In this document: one piece after another, positions 24,586-35,204 of the stretch
How the letters are laid out: every line of letters begins with the position of its first letter
Position numbering within the stretch: position 1 is the first letter of the stretch
Assembly: GCF_964204645.1 (NCBI RefSeq)
Contig: NC_134033.1
Location: forward strand, 5,862,231-5,926,230
Length of the DNA stretch: 64,000 nt
Direction of reading: 5' to 3'
From: Tubulanus polymorphus
Lineage: Eukaryota; Nemertea; Palaeonemertea; Tubulaniformes; Tubulanidae
Translations under genes and position numbers: made by a program
Notes under the pieces: generated by a model
What the model saw: the letters and a program-made list of their open reading frames with translations, nothing else
Databases searched by the model: none
Told to the model about the DNA's origin: nothing

Positions 24586-24659
24586 GTCGAGTGAGTAAAA
24601 ATACAAATAAATTCTCGCACGCTCGAATTTACGTTTATTTTTTACTCACTCGACCATTC
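24586..24659. repeat. Terminal foldback of viral element, copy 2
   Basis: TCGAGTGAGTAAAAATACAA...AAATTC (24586-24614) is the near-perfect reverse complement of 24625-24653 (GAATTTACG...ACTCACTCGA), separated by the ten-base loop TCGCACGCTC. The flanking GAATGG/CCATTC extends the match. The 62.6-kb copy has the same plan with a related loop. Confidence 0.8.
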
Positions 24660-24983
24660 AACCTTTGACTTGAAACAACATATTCCCATTTACTCTTGAA
24701 ATATTCATGTTTTAAAAGTGAGAGTAAAATGTTAACAGAATAATCTAACAAAATAAGATCAAATATAGTTTTCAGCAATAAAAAATCAATTTTAACATAA
24801 AAAGTGTGAGTAATTGACGAGTAAAATAATTCATATTTAAAACAGTGAATATTCATATTTATACGCGTTTAATTCTTGATTTTATGCATAAAAAGTGTGA
24901 GTAAAGTGTGAGTGAAATAATTCATATTTAAATCATTGAATATTTATATTTGAACGAGTTTTAATAGAAGTTTTGTTATTAAA
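24625..24983 (+). repeat. Terminal repeat and leader of viral element, copy 2
   Basis: Shares with 62700-62846 the phrases TTTTTTACTCACTCG, TTCAACCTTTGA, ACTCTTGAAATATTCAT, CATTTAAATCATTGAA and TTATTAAAATG just before the first start. Inside, CATAAAAAGTGTGAGTAA...AATAATTCATATTTAAA occurs twice (about 24796-24867 and 24888-24955). No gene. This is the element's end plus the promoter region of its first gene. Confidence 0.7.
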
Positions 24984-25573
24984 ATGAAGAAAGAAGAAGA
25001 AGAACCCAAATTCAAAATCGAAATAAAAGAAACCAATAAATCATTTTCACAGTTTAACATTAAAAATTTTATTTCAGCAACAAATTTAGTGTCTGCTAGA
25101 CATCATAAAATTGATAATATTACTGTAATTAATCAAATAGCATCAAATGAAACATATTTAAGTACTGAACTTATCGATACTTTAGATAATGGCGTTAAAA
25201 ATCCTAAAATATTCAATACAGTTTTAAATTATAAAGGTAATTTAGATGAAAACGTAACAAATATTCTTAAAATTCCTTTCAATGAAAGAAAAAGTGATTT
25301 AATACTTTCAAAAATTATAATGATTTGATTAACTTAAGAATTGAAAAACGACAAGAAAATTCATCAAATATTGGTATTCAATGTGATTTAGATAATGAAA
25401 AATTATTCAAAGATGTTGCAGTTCAATGTAACTTAGATAATGAAATTGTTACGCCTAAATATGAACCTAATGAAAAAGTTTTATGTAATTGTGGAAAATA
25501 TTATACACGAAGCAATAAATCACACCATCTTAAATCAAAATATCATAACTCAAAAATAATCATTCAACTCTAA
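24984..25573 (+). pseudogene. First gene of viral copy 2: about 195 residues with C-terminal Cys2His2 finger, one frameshift
   Basis: Frame 24984-25328 encodes a Lys/Glu/Asn-rich protein. It ends at a TGA, but another frame carries on through the same A-rich stretch to 25573 with IGIQCDLDNEKL, a near-repeat VAVQCNLDNEIV, and a finger with CNCGKYYTRSNKSHHLKSKYH. The shift lies near 25310. It is the first gene after the terminus. The finger suggests DNA binding; function unknown. Confidence 0.55.
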
Positions 25574-25623
25574 ATATTGAAAATAATATATTTCAAATTA
25601 CTTTTAATTTTTCTCTTAAATAA

Positions 25624-25833
25624 ATGGAAGATTTCGGCATTCCAATTGGAAAAAATGATTTGAAGCATTATCTTATAGCAGGAGGGTTAATATTGGCTGC
25701 GCTTTTCTTTTATTATGAAAATATTAGTAAAGATTTGATGAATGAAAACATTAAATTGAGTTATAAGTTAAAGAAGTTAAATGGGAATCATAGAAATAAA
25801 AAAGTTAATGATTTAAAAGAATTAGAGGATTAA
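25624..25833 (+). CDS. Small single-membrane-segment protein, viral copy 2
   Basis: 69 residues: a short N-terminus, a membrane segment (YLIAGGLILAALFFYY, about residues 16-31) and a Lys/Asn-rich tail. The start is in the canonical context (T5, CTCTTAAATAAATGG), which is the main reason to call it real. Function unknown. Confidence 0.5.
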   Translation: MEDFGIPIGKNDLKHYLIAGGLILAALFFYYENISKDLMNENIKLSYKLKKLNGNHRNKKVNDLKELED

Positions 25834-25880
25834 AACAGCATCTTTTAATTTAATTTATTTTATATATCTTAACTATAAAA

Positions 25881-26090
25881 ATGAGTGAAAATAAGGTATT
25901 AAATATATTACATCTAATATATAAAAATCAACAGAATATTAAATCAATTATTATGATTTCAGGTTTATTTTCTTTCTCAATTTATACTATAAAACAGTTG
26001 TTAGAATTCTATGATAGCTGTAAAATTAGATACGCTGAATTAAAAGAAAATATAAATTATATTTCAGATCGAATAAATAATATTAAGTAA
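25881..26090 (+). CDS. Small membrane protein, viral copy 2
   Basis: 69 residues with one membrane segment (SIIMISGLFSFSIYTIKQLL) followed by a charged helix. The start context is weaker (ATATATCTTAACTATAAAAATG). No recognised function. Confidence 0.42.
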   Translation: MSENKVLNILHLIYKNQQNIKSIIMISGLFSFSIYTIKQLLEFYDSCKIRYAELKENINYISDRINNIK

Positions 26091-26180
26091 TATGCAATAA
26101 GAAGTACAAAAATTCAAAATCATTAAGGAATCATAAATATATTCATGAATTAGATAATAAATTACATAATTCAAATTAAG
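26091..26180 (+). pseudogene. Zinc-finger-like remnant
   Basis: An open stretch without an ATG encodes a finger half (CNKKYKNSKSLRNHKYIH) and ends at 26179. It resembles the finger at 25500-25560 and may be a leftover of a duplicated finger gene. Confidence 0.35.
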
Positions 26181-26219
26181 TTTGAAAATGAAAAAGATCA
26201 ATTTCTATTTTCATATTGA

Positions 26220-26986
26220 TCTACGAGTGTACGAATGGTACGAATGGTACCAGTGTACGAGTGTGCGATAGGGGGGTCTGATATTAAAATATACCCTATA
26301 TCTCACAGATTTATCATATTCATATTTTTAACTCATATAATTTATATTTTCAGCTAACATATTTTATATTTTATTAAAATAATATTTAAATATAGTATAA
26401 AATCGATAAAATAACATAAAATCAGACTCGTACTGTTTTTTAAATAAAAACATATGTAAATTATATATTATTACCCTCGTACCATTCGTACAATTCGTAC
26501 ACTCGTACACTTATACACATTCAAAATTCTATAATACTTCAAATTATGATTTTATTTCATTAATTGCGAATAAGACTGTTAAATTGGTTGGAACGTATGA
26601 TATATTGTAAAAATAATATTTTTGTTAAAAAAGGGGTTGAGGTATCAATGTATTAAATACGTATTAAATGCGTATCAAATACGTATTAAATACGTATTAT
26701 GCTTTATTTGTGAAATTTAAGTCTCAGAAGTAATTTATTCATACATGAAATTAAATTTCTTTACATTTGACTAGGTTTCTTTAACTAATACTAAGTTAGT
26801 TGGTTTATTGTTTTTCTAGTATTATTCTAGTCAAATGTAAAGTAATTTAATATCAATAAGAATTGAATAAAAAGCATTAGAAAAACAATACAATTGAATA
26901 AGCCAACTTATTATATTATTAATATTTATTTTTTTATAATTGCATTCTCTTTAACATTCTTCAAAGGTAAAATATTTAATAGACTA
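26220..26986. repeat. AT-rich tail of viral copy 2 with several short repeat sets
   Basis: No gene. (1) GTACGAATGGTACGAATGGTACCAGTGTACGAGTGT (26227-26262) pairs with GTACCATTCGTACAATTCGTACACTCGTACAC (26476-26510), an inverted pair about 250 bases apart. (2) Four TATTAAATACGTATTAAATGCGTA-type steps at 26650-26700. (3) TTTGACTAG (26765) pairs with CTAGTCAAATGTAAAG (26825-26840). Confidence 0.6.
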
Positions 26987-27212
26987 GAATTGACAGTTGT
27001 ACTTTTTAATAAGTCTTAGTCCAAATCCAGCAGATGCAACCATTTTTGACCGAGCCCTTCTATTAATTTCTTGCGAAAATGTATCTAAATTATATAATCC
27101 TGGTTTTAGATATAAATGAAATAATTTATTTCTATTTCTATCATGTATTAAAAAGACTCTATGTTCAATAGTTTTATCCGATACATTATAAAAAAGGTTA
27201 CATAAACTAAGG
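26985..27212 (-). pseudogene. Fragment of penton-like minor capsid gene, viral copy 2
   Basis: Read on the minus strand this encodes about 70 residues colinear with the window's first gene: SLCNLFYNVSDKTIEH, then LKPGLYNLDTFSQEINRRAR. Identity looks near 70 percent in the shared part. It ends at a stop near 26987, and upstream sequence (beyond 27212) is unrelated, so it is an internal fragment. Orientation is opposite to the genes at 25-26 kb, so this copy is rearranged. Confidence 0.8.
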
Positions 27213-29872
27213 CCAAAAAAGATGCCTTATTTCTCATTGTTTTGAAATCCCACCCGCATCGGAAGAATCATCGGCAAATTAGCGATAAAAATAAAGTCTG
27301 CCCTCCCGCATCAGAGAGCTCGAAAATAAATGGTTTTTTTATAAAGATTCAAATCCGCCCGACCGCATTGATATAATAAGCATATCATCATCTTTTTATC
27401 ATTTTATTTCTCTATGAACGTATCGAGAAAAGTTGATCGTATGAATATCATCGGCACCACTGGTGACTCCAACCCCATATCAATGGAGTCGGTTACCGAA
27501 GGCCTACGTCCAATGCCAAGGTCACCGTGGAGCTACTTCCTGGTTTGATTTCTGGCTTGTATTTCTCGCTCAAATGTAGTGCTTATAAATAGCGTCAAAG
27601 ATGTTGATATCTGTTCAAATAATTCTCCAAAAGAAGCCAATACTACGTTGGCCAATTGTACAAGTATCTCCAGAGTCAACGGTGATTGAACTTTTCGAAA
27701 ATGCGGCCGGTTCTTTTAAAACTTGACAGTTACTGTAGAAATGCGTGACGTTCACGAGAAGTATATAGAGATTTACTGAAAGCCGGTATTTCTAGGACCG
27801 CAGAAGGTCACTTCCAATCATTACCTGTGACATCTGTAATCAGTGATTTAAAAGACTTCGGCATATTATGTGAAATATAATTTCGAGACAAAAATGGCCA
27901 GTAGCAGTACAGTACCACAGCAGAATGCATTCCAGAAGTTAATGGCTGCAGCTGGACGAAAATCCAGGCCCCGATGATTGATCCAGTAAGAACTAAAAAA
28001 GATGAACTGTTTAATAATGTGTTGCTAGTTTTAAAAACCATGGGCGGACCAGGCTGGCCAGCATCGTCATTGACGATTGGGAATAACTTCATCACATTAT
28101 TAACCGATGACATGTGGATGTTAGATGGCAATCATGTAAGTAGCTGACTTATACCTGTCTGTTTTTCCTCAAAACTTGCTGTTTTTTTTTTGTTAAAGCT
28201 TTAGGCCTACATTCAATTCTTCAATATCATAATACATGTTGTTATAATAACCAAATTTTGTTTCTCTTCGGACATTAAAATCATCATGATCAATGTGCAA
28301 AAAAGGTTTCAGGCTTATGCGTCAGCATGAAAATTCCACTAACTCTTCGCGCAGGACTCTGAATGGAAGCTATATGCATGTTGTACTAAAATGCTCACTA
28401 TGAACAAACTATGTGGTGAATCAATCCGGAATTTTTCAGTAGAATGTCAGACACTAGGTACCTTTCTTTAAAGGTATATTTGTTGTATGTCATTAACAAT
28501 CAGTTACTTTATTCATAACTTTGAAGTGGCGCACCGGTCAGTCACGTCGGTCAACGATAACACGAAACAGACCACGGTTTTGCCGGGTTAGAGCGTCTCT
28601 CCACATAAATTAGAGCATGGACGTATAAACTAGATTATACGTCCATGATTAGAGGGACTGTAATGGACCATTTGTTGACACTAACCTTTAATAAACTTCG
28701 TATGGATACAATCAAGATAATTCCACCCTATAATTCCACTATTCAACAATCAACGCGCAGCTTAGACATGGCGCCGCCATTCAATACGCAAGTCACGATG
28801 TATCTCTACACACATCAAAATCACACTTGAATTACAAGTGTTGACTTATGAGAAACGATCGAAATCTAGCAATTTGATTGGGAAAATAGCAGCACTATAG
28901 TTGAAAAAAGTTGATAAACCACCTCCGACTGTCTAATCATTTAAAAGCTTTGCATTCACATGGTATAATTTCCGCCTTATCACAGGTGCACTCTGCCGCC
29001 GTGATTCGCCCATTCAACGATAAAAATTTCCCACGGTCTTACTATCGGCATTTTCTAATAATTTAGGGAAATACTTTAAAAAAGCGAAAGTTCAAACTCT
29101 GCATAATTAAGATTAGCGTATTTATTCGTTTGACAAATCTTCCTCTGAACTACCACAAACAAGTTATAAGTGGCGACACGAAAATGACGTCATCGACTCA
29201 CTACCATCTTATGAAGGTAATAAAACGGTAACGACACAGTTCTCGAGAATTATATTATTCCCTTCGGCGCCATCTAAGTATTCCTGCAGTTATAACGATA
29301 CATGACCAGTAGACCATTAGAACTTCTAACCGGAGACCAAGAACTAGTCCACGTGGATCGTAATTATACGGCTTGCTCTATGTTTAAACACAGTCGCCGC
29401 TTAACCACGCGCTTAACCTATTCTACAAAAAAACACAACTGACATTATATGCACCTCCCACAATGACGTCACTTGTTATTGAGATGCTCGTCAAATTAAG
29501 GGGAAATTGCTATACTTAACAGTGAATACGAAGTATGAATGTTTAATGAATATTTGGTTTATTTGGTAAACTCGATCTAGTTCGTTATGTTTTCTTTAAA
29601 GGGTACTGAATGTTTTTCACTGAGCACTATCAATGAGTCAAGTTGAAACGTGAATTCGAAGGACAGGAAAAATTATTGTATTTGTGCCCGTGTGTGTAGT
29701 GTGGAAAAAATAAGCAGCACTATAGAAAATGAAAATCATCGATTTGTTGAAGATAAACGTAGAGTGCGCAAAGTTATTTTTTGAGTTGTAGGAAGCAATT
29801 TACATAAAGTCACTATGTCCAGTTCACACTGAACACCGGTTCAATGTCTTTGAAGTGAATCAATCCTCGAAA
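27213..29872. other. Non-coding or unassigned host sequence; one possible exon at 27894-28138
   Basis: At 27894 an ATG opens MASSSTVPQQNAF and stops after 27 codons. A second frame soon after reads KDELFNNVLLVLKTMGG, then LLTDDMWMLDGNH, ending in CAT|GTAAGTAG, a good splice donor. I do not recognise the protein. A perfect 12-base inverted repeat (ATGGACGTATAA/TTATACGTCCAT) lies at about 28617-28645. The rest shows no gene. Confidence 0.35.
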
Positions 29873-30829
29873 TCATTGGTTATGTCTGACTGGATTTCTG
29901 CAGCGGATTTTCATACAGAAATACTCACGAATTTCACGTCCCAGTAAAAGATATACGTAAAAATTAACTACATAGTTACAAACATGGAACTGAGTGCAAA
30001 TGTCCAATAGGAAATCTCTCTGTTCCGGCGAGACTGGTAACAACGACGTTATAGTAGTTGGAAGTGTAAATATTGCAAATACGAGAGAAACTGTAACGAG
30101 CATTATTGTAGTACGTTTTGATTTTGTAGTTTTCTGATCAGACGACACCATTTTTGAACTTTTGAATAACTGAACTATTATAACGGAGTTCGATATAATG
30201 ATCACAACTAACGGTAACAGGTTAACATGGATGACAATTATCGTAAAAAATGTTACTTGGTCAAGTAATGCGTAGAAACATCCGAAAAACTGGTCGAAAA
30301 AATGTATCGACAATGCTGGTGTGAGATACAGTACCAGTACATTCACTGCAGTTATTATGAGTATAGCTATTCTAGCGAATAACGGGGTACATATCAAGCG
30401 AGATGTGAACGGGAAGAGCACAACTGCCGCACGTTCTAGTGATATAGCTACTATTAACCACGAACTATTACTGCCTGCAAGTATCATTACAAATTCAAAG
30501 ATTTGACAACTGATCGAAGATTTCATGATAAATATAGGACCGACGTTCTGAAGTAAGAGAACATACTGTAAAACTGGCATCAGCGTATCTATACAGTACA
30601 GGAAATCACAGACTGACAAAACGATGAGATAGTTTGCGTAAGATAAACTGCGAAATCTGCGACTCATCATTATCAGGAAAGTAGCTGAATTACCGAAGAC
30701 CCCAAACACAACCAAGGCTGGCGAAATTATCAGTGACACAGTGCGGTAGATTCCAGACCTGTTCACTACGGACATGAGGATAATGTAACTGCTGTAAGTT
30801 CGACCGATTTGAAAACGAGTCGAATTCAT
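29873..30829 (-). CDS. Rhodopsin-class (class A) GPCR, single exon
   Basis: 318 residues with seven membrane segments. Signatures: N47 in FGNSATF (TM1), D75 in LSVCDFLYC (TM2), Cys108 before TM3, SLER at 130-133 in place of DRY, FTLPTTI in TM6 in place of CWxP, and NFYVY in TM7 in place of NPxxY, followed by a helix-8-like REIREYFC. A potential N-glycosylation site is at N2. Intronless and intact. Departures at DRY, CWxP and NPxxY suggest a lineage-expanded chemosensory- or peptide-receptor-like family with unusual coupling; ligand unknown. A related pseudogene fragment is at 50470-50830. Confidence 0.88.
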   Translation of the reverse strand: MNSTRFQIGRTYSSYIILMSVVNRSGIYRTVSLIISPALVVFGVFGNSATFLIMMSRRFRSLSYANYLIVLSVCDFLYCIDTLMPVLQYVLLLQNVGPIFIMKSSISCQIFEFVMILAGSNSSWLIVAISLERAAVVLFPFTSRLICTPLFARIAILIITAVNVLVLYLTPALSIHFFDQFFGCFYALLDQVTFFTIIVIHVNLLPLVVIIISNSVIIVQLFKSSKMVSSDQKTTKSKRTTIMLVTVSLVFAIFTLPTTITSLLPVSPEQRDFLLDICTQFHVCNYVVNFYVYLLLGREIREYFCMKIRCRNPVRHNQ

Positions 30830-31420
30830 GATTCGCTACGACTAATAGTCTTGCAGGTGTGGACTGACTGGAGGTAATCCAGTGTAAATGAAATAATGTC
30901 GGTTTGTCGAAGCTCACAATTTATTTGTCATCATCTGATGAAAAATCAATTCTCAGATATTTCACATAGAATATAAATATGTATATATAGCCACATCGAA
31001 TACATGCGCTGTTCTCACAGTTAGTATTCAACTATAGCTGTAACAACTGGATTTACGATATAATAATTTTATGCACATTCATTTCCAGCCATGTCCATGA
31101 AAATGAGAAAATCATTCATCATTATAAGTGTAGGTTTTTATATATGGGGGACATTTGAAGCGATGAAGGAAAGGTGATATTTTTGAGTTCGGAACATGTC
31201 AAATAATATAGTTTTGATACACCAGTCACAATTCTCTCTTCAATCGTCAATTGTAAAATGTACTGATTGGTCCCTGGCGAGAGAACGTGTCCGTGCACAA
31301 CCCAACTATAAACTAGAAATGTCGAGACTGAGCAATAATTGATGATATATTTTTATTTACCTCGATAAGATCTCTATAAATTCCAGTGTTCAGAATTCCG
31401 TAAGACACAATCCAGATCCT
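30830..31420. other. Upstream region of the GPCR gene; no gene seen
   Basis: AT-rich sequence with TGTATATATAG near 30978-30988. I see no conserved element. Confidence 0.4.
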
Positions 31421-33018
31421 AGCTCCCAAGTATGGTGGTTGATAAGGGCCATAAAAATATTTCCTGACAAAAAATTATTTCGTCATGAAAAATAAATTTC
31501 CATCGAAAAATATTTCGTTAGTCAGAATAATTTCATGAAAAATAAATTTCCATCGAAAAATATTTTGTGAGTAAACATAATTTCCACTGTGAAAAATAAA
31601 TTTCCATCAAATATATGCGTAAGCAAAAATAATTGTCTTCCCTTCAAAACATATGCTGAGTAAAAATAATTCCGCAATGAAAAATAAATCGCCTTCCTTC
31701 GAAATATATTCCGACGACTAAAATATTTTTGCAGTGTAAAAATAATTGTGGTTTTTTCCGCTAGCGCACGCGTGCGAGCGCTTGTCGATTGAACCGTATA
31801 TACCTGATCTTATTTCATCTATGCTTCTAGCCTGAAGTATAGTATCGTGGTACACACTGCGTGCATATCATACTAGGGGACCACACGGCTCTCGTTTACA
31901 CATGAATCAGGGTACATGGGTAGAACTTTGGTTTTGATCCAAAAATGTCGTCGAGTCCTTGTGACCTAACGTTAGGAAGGGTGGGATGGTGATGCTGTCA
32001 TCGGGTCCATGTGAACACAAATTAGGGCCAAAAATATCAAAGATTTTGTACAGACAAAAACAAAATTAGGGCTCTTGATTTTGATTCCTCCTCACACCTC
32101 CATCAACATCCTAGTGTCCTTCAAGAAATAAAATATTTTGGTCAATGTAGTGAACTCCGCCGATCAATCAAAAGGGCCAAAATACAAGTTGCTGTAGCCG
32201 TAGGATCGAAAACTAGGACATCTTTTTATACTTGATGTCCCTCAACACACTACATACACACACAGGCACTTGAATATGGGCTTTGACCTTGTTGGTGTGT
32301 TAAAATGACAAAATGTATCATAATCTTCGATAAAAACACCAACGGGGTTGCCATCTTAATTATCCATGCAACTGTTTTACCCATGATCCAATGCGCATCC
32401 CTCGTCTACCTATACTAAACAGAAGTCAGTGTTCGGCTGTCCCGATAATTGCGGGTAGATTTAAGCATTACGGAGATAGGATCGTTTCCAGCCTTTCTGT
32501 ATAGTTAAACGACGGGCGCGCGTTGCATCATGGGTAAAATATTATAAAACATGGCGGATTATCGACGTAGGAACAACGTGTCGCTGGTGAATTATTAAAT
32601 ATTTATCCATTATCAAAGCCCATGTTCAAGTGCCTGTGATACACACTACATCCTTAACGGTACAAGCGCCCTAGTTGTAGCGCAATCGATATAGGGCGCG
32701 CGAAAACGTGAAACCCGAAATTATTTTTACAGCAGATATTTTTAGACATAGGAAAATATTTCTTATGGAAATATTTTCACTCACAAAATATATTTCGAAG
32801 GCGATTTATTTTTTCACACCGAAATTATTTTCACTCGCGAAATATTTTTCGATAGAAAATTATGTTTCATGACAAAATCATTTTACACTCAAGAAATATT
32901 TTTCGGTGGAAAATTAATTTTCATGACGAAATAATTTTAACTCACGAATATTTCTCGATAGAAATTTATTTTCATGACGAAATAATTTTTTCAGCTTATC
33001 AGCCACCATACCCAAGTG
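31421..33018. mobile_element. 1.6-kb foldback element with long, internally repeated inverted ends
   Basis: The outer ends CCCAAGTATGGTGGTTGATAAG and CTTATCAGCCACCATACCCAAG are inverted copies. Each arm (about 31445-31755 and 32715-32995) is built of 45-65-base units with TGAAAAATAAATTTCCATCGAAAAATATTT or its complement, in opposite orientation. Between the arms lies a second inverted pair (CACAGGCACTTGAATATGGGCTTTGA at 32262 and its complement at about 32614) and TTTTACCCATGAT/ATCATGGGTAAAAT. No transposase. The motif CTTATCAGCCACCATAC also occurs at 17211. Confidence 0.8.
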
Positions 33019-33019
33019 A

Positions 33020-34790
33020 GTCAGTTCAAAGGTCGAGTCATGTGTTTAACGGTCTGTAAACCGACCTAGTGATTGAACAGGTGTTAATGGCAGGACTAAA
33101 AGGTCGTGGTTGGTTAACCCACGGTCGGGGTTTGACTGAAAGTGTCCGTCACTTTTGGGTGCATTGTGCAGAGCTCCATAATGCTATGGTTACCCTTACT
33201 GGGAAAAAACATGCCACCTTAGAACAGCACATCGACTTGAGCTCTGCCAGACGAGAACGAGACTCCAGAGATCTACAAAAGATAATCACTTGGTTTGATT
33301 CAAATAACCGATTTGACTATAATGTCACAGAATAAGTGTATTTGTCAACTGGTCTGACCGCTGTGAAGGACGATGGGCTAAATTGTGATGATGCCGAAAA
33401 TATATGAAACGGAATCCAGATTAAAATGAACAATCAGAATTTCAATTATGCTAAAATAAAGCGCACTGCTTAAGTCAAAACCCTAGAGGACTTGAAGCCA
33501 GATGTTAAAATTTCCGGTAAACAAATCCACATTGATCCGGCAGTTCTCATGTTGCTCTGTCATGCTGTGGCCTAGCGAAGTGCAGTTGATGTTGAACGTT
33601 TTTTTCGAGCATGAGCTTATACCCGAGCCAGCATCATTGTTTAGTGACCAGTTTATGCGCCATGCCAACAAATCATATTTGGCAACGTTGTTTGGAAATG
33701 TCGGCATCAACCGTACCACCCCGAAAGACTCTGTTCCTGAAATATTGTTTGTGGTCGATGGTGGATGGCTTTTAAACACAGCTCGTTGGAAGAAAATGAC
33801 TACATATGGATCAGTCTTACGGTAGTATATCCAATATGTCAATGAGGATTTTGGGCCGTCACTGGTAGTTTTTGATGGGTATGATCATAGTACAATTCTG
33901 TCATGAACACTTGCGGCGTATGAGGACAAGCATAAAGCGGGAAAACAATATCTCCATTAATCACGCAAACATGACAAACGATAACCAAGATTCGTTTTTT
34001 GCAATTGTGTCAAACAAGAAATATCATTAATCAACGAGTTGTCGAGTACATTGGACGTTGCTGGACATTCTGTGGTTCAATGTAGCTCAGATGCTGATAC
34101 CACAGCTGTGGCAAAAACGAGCCAGCTCTATAGTATTCGAGATATATCTGGGAATTTAGATCCGATCATCAAAAACAATTTTCTCTTTGCACATGCATGG
34201 TCAGGATGCGATACAACCTCCCATTGTTTCGGCTTTGGGAAAACATCCATTTTAAAGTTACTTTTAAGTCATCAGAATATTCGAACACTAGCCAGTACTA
34301 TCGACAACTCAAATGAGGTGACAGAAATTGGATGTGCTGGTTCTATGATGTACGATGCATCATCAGAAGAAAATTTGACTAAGTAACGCTAGTGGTTTGA
34401 AAGTATGATGGCACAGAACGAAATACCATACATGGAAATTGAATTCCACCAACAGAACGGACTGCATATTTCCATTCACTTCGCGTGCAAATTCGGGTGT
34501 GGAAAACACTTCATGCAAATATTCTAAACTCTAGATATTGGGGATGGAAACAGACACCAGATGGCTATATGCCCATTCAAACTGATCTCCAGCCTATTTC
34601 TGATAACATAATGAAATTCATTAGGTGTTCATATAAATCACCAAAGACTCAATGTGCTAACTGTAGTTGCGCGAAATTCGGCATATTATGTGTTGCATCA
34701 TACAAAGGGTGTCATGGAAGAACTTGTCTGAATAGTGAAAAAATAAATCTTGATTTTGCCATCATCATGACAAAAATATGATGCCATTTT
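33020..34790 (+). pseudogene. Decayed gene of a dispersed invertebrate family (GCDTTS / Cys-rich tail)
   Basis: Four in-order fragments in different frames: 33069-33335 (GRGWLTHGRGLTESVRHFWV, then SARRERDSRDLQ), 33502-33825 (FMRHANKSYLATLF, ILFVVDGGWLL), 34039-34386 (FAHAWSGCDTTSHCFGFGKT) and 34485-34781 (a Trp-rich stretch, then CANCSCAKFGILC...CHGRTCLN). I recall these phrases from an unannotated protein repeated many times in cnidarian and mollusc genomes, probably mobile in origin. At least three frame changes and stops make it non-functional. Its start is obscured by the foldback element, which ends at about 33018. Confidence 0.65.
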
Positions 34791-35204
34791 GATGTCATAA
34801 CTGCAATATGGCGTCATTTTTATGTCAAAGATGTACTATGACATCATTGTGACGTCACATGTGTGTTTCGATAACATTTTTGGACTCTCCTACATTGGTT
34901 TTATATGAGTGAATTATACATTTAATGTGCTTAAGATGAATATTTTGGAGTTATTTGATGTTAATTGTGAGCAGGGGGTCAAAAATTTTTTATGCCCCTC
35001 AATTTTTTTCCCCAAGCCGGATTTTTACTGGAAATTTTTTGGGATGTCTACACATCACCCTGATTCGGAAAATCCAGAGTTTGCTTATTGCCTAATTGTT
35101 TCCCGCAAATTTTCCAATTCTACCAGGCTAAATAATTCATTCTGCGAGAGAAGGCGTAGAAAAATGGGCCGAAAATACTAATTAACTTCTGACCAAACGT
35201 GACT
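34791..35204. other. No gene seen
   Basis: Begins with three ATGACATCATTTTGATGTCA-like steps (34782-34858). The 90-codon frame at 34909-35181 looks random. Confidence 0.45.

Noticed and set aside
24369-24620. Similar 83- and 92-residue frames at 24369-24620 (minus) and 43149-43427 (plus) as a paralogous gene pair
   Set aside because: Both lie in dispersed repeat B; the shared protein reading follows from DNA-level similarity, and the frames start in unrelated flanks.
27460-27520. tRNA gene suggested by GGTGACTCCAACCCC...GGAGTCGGTTACCG
   Set aside because: No cloverleaf with acceptor and anticodon arms can be drawn.
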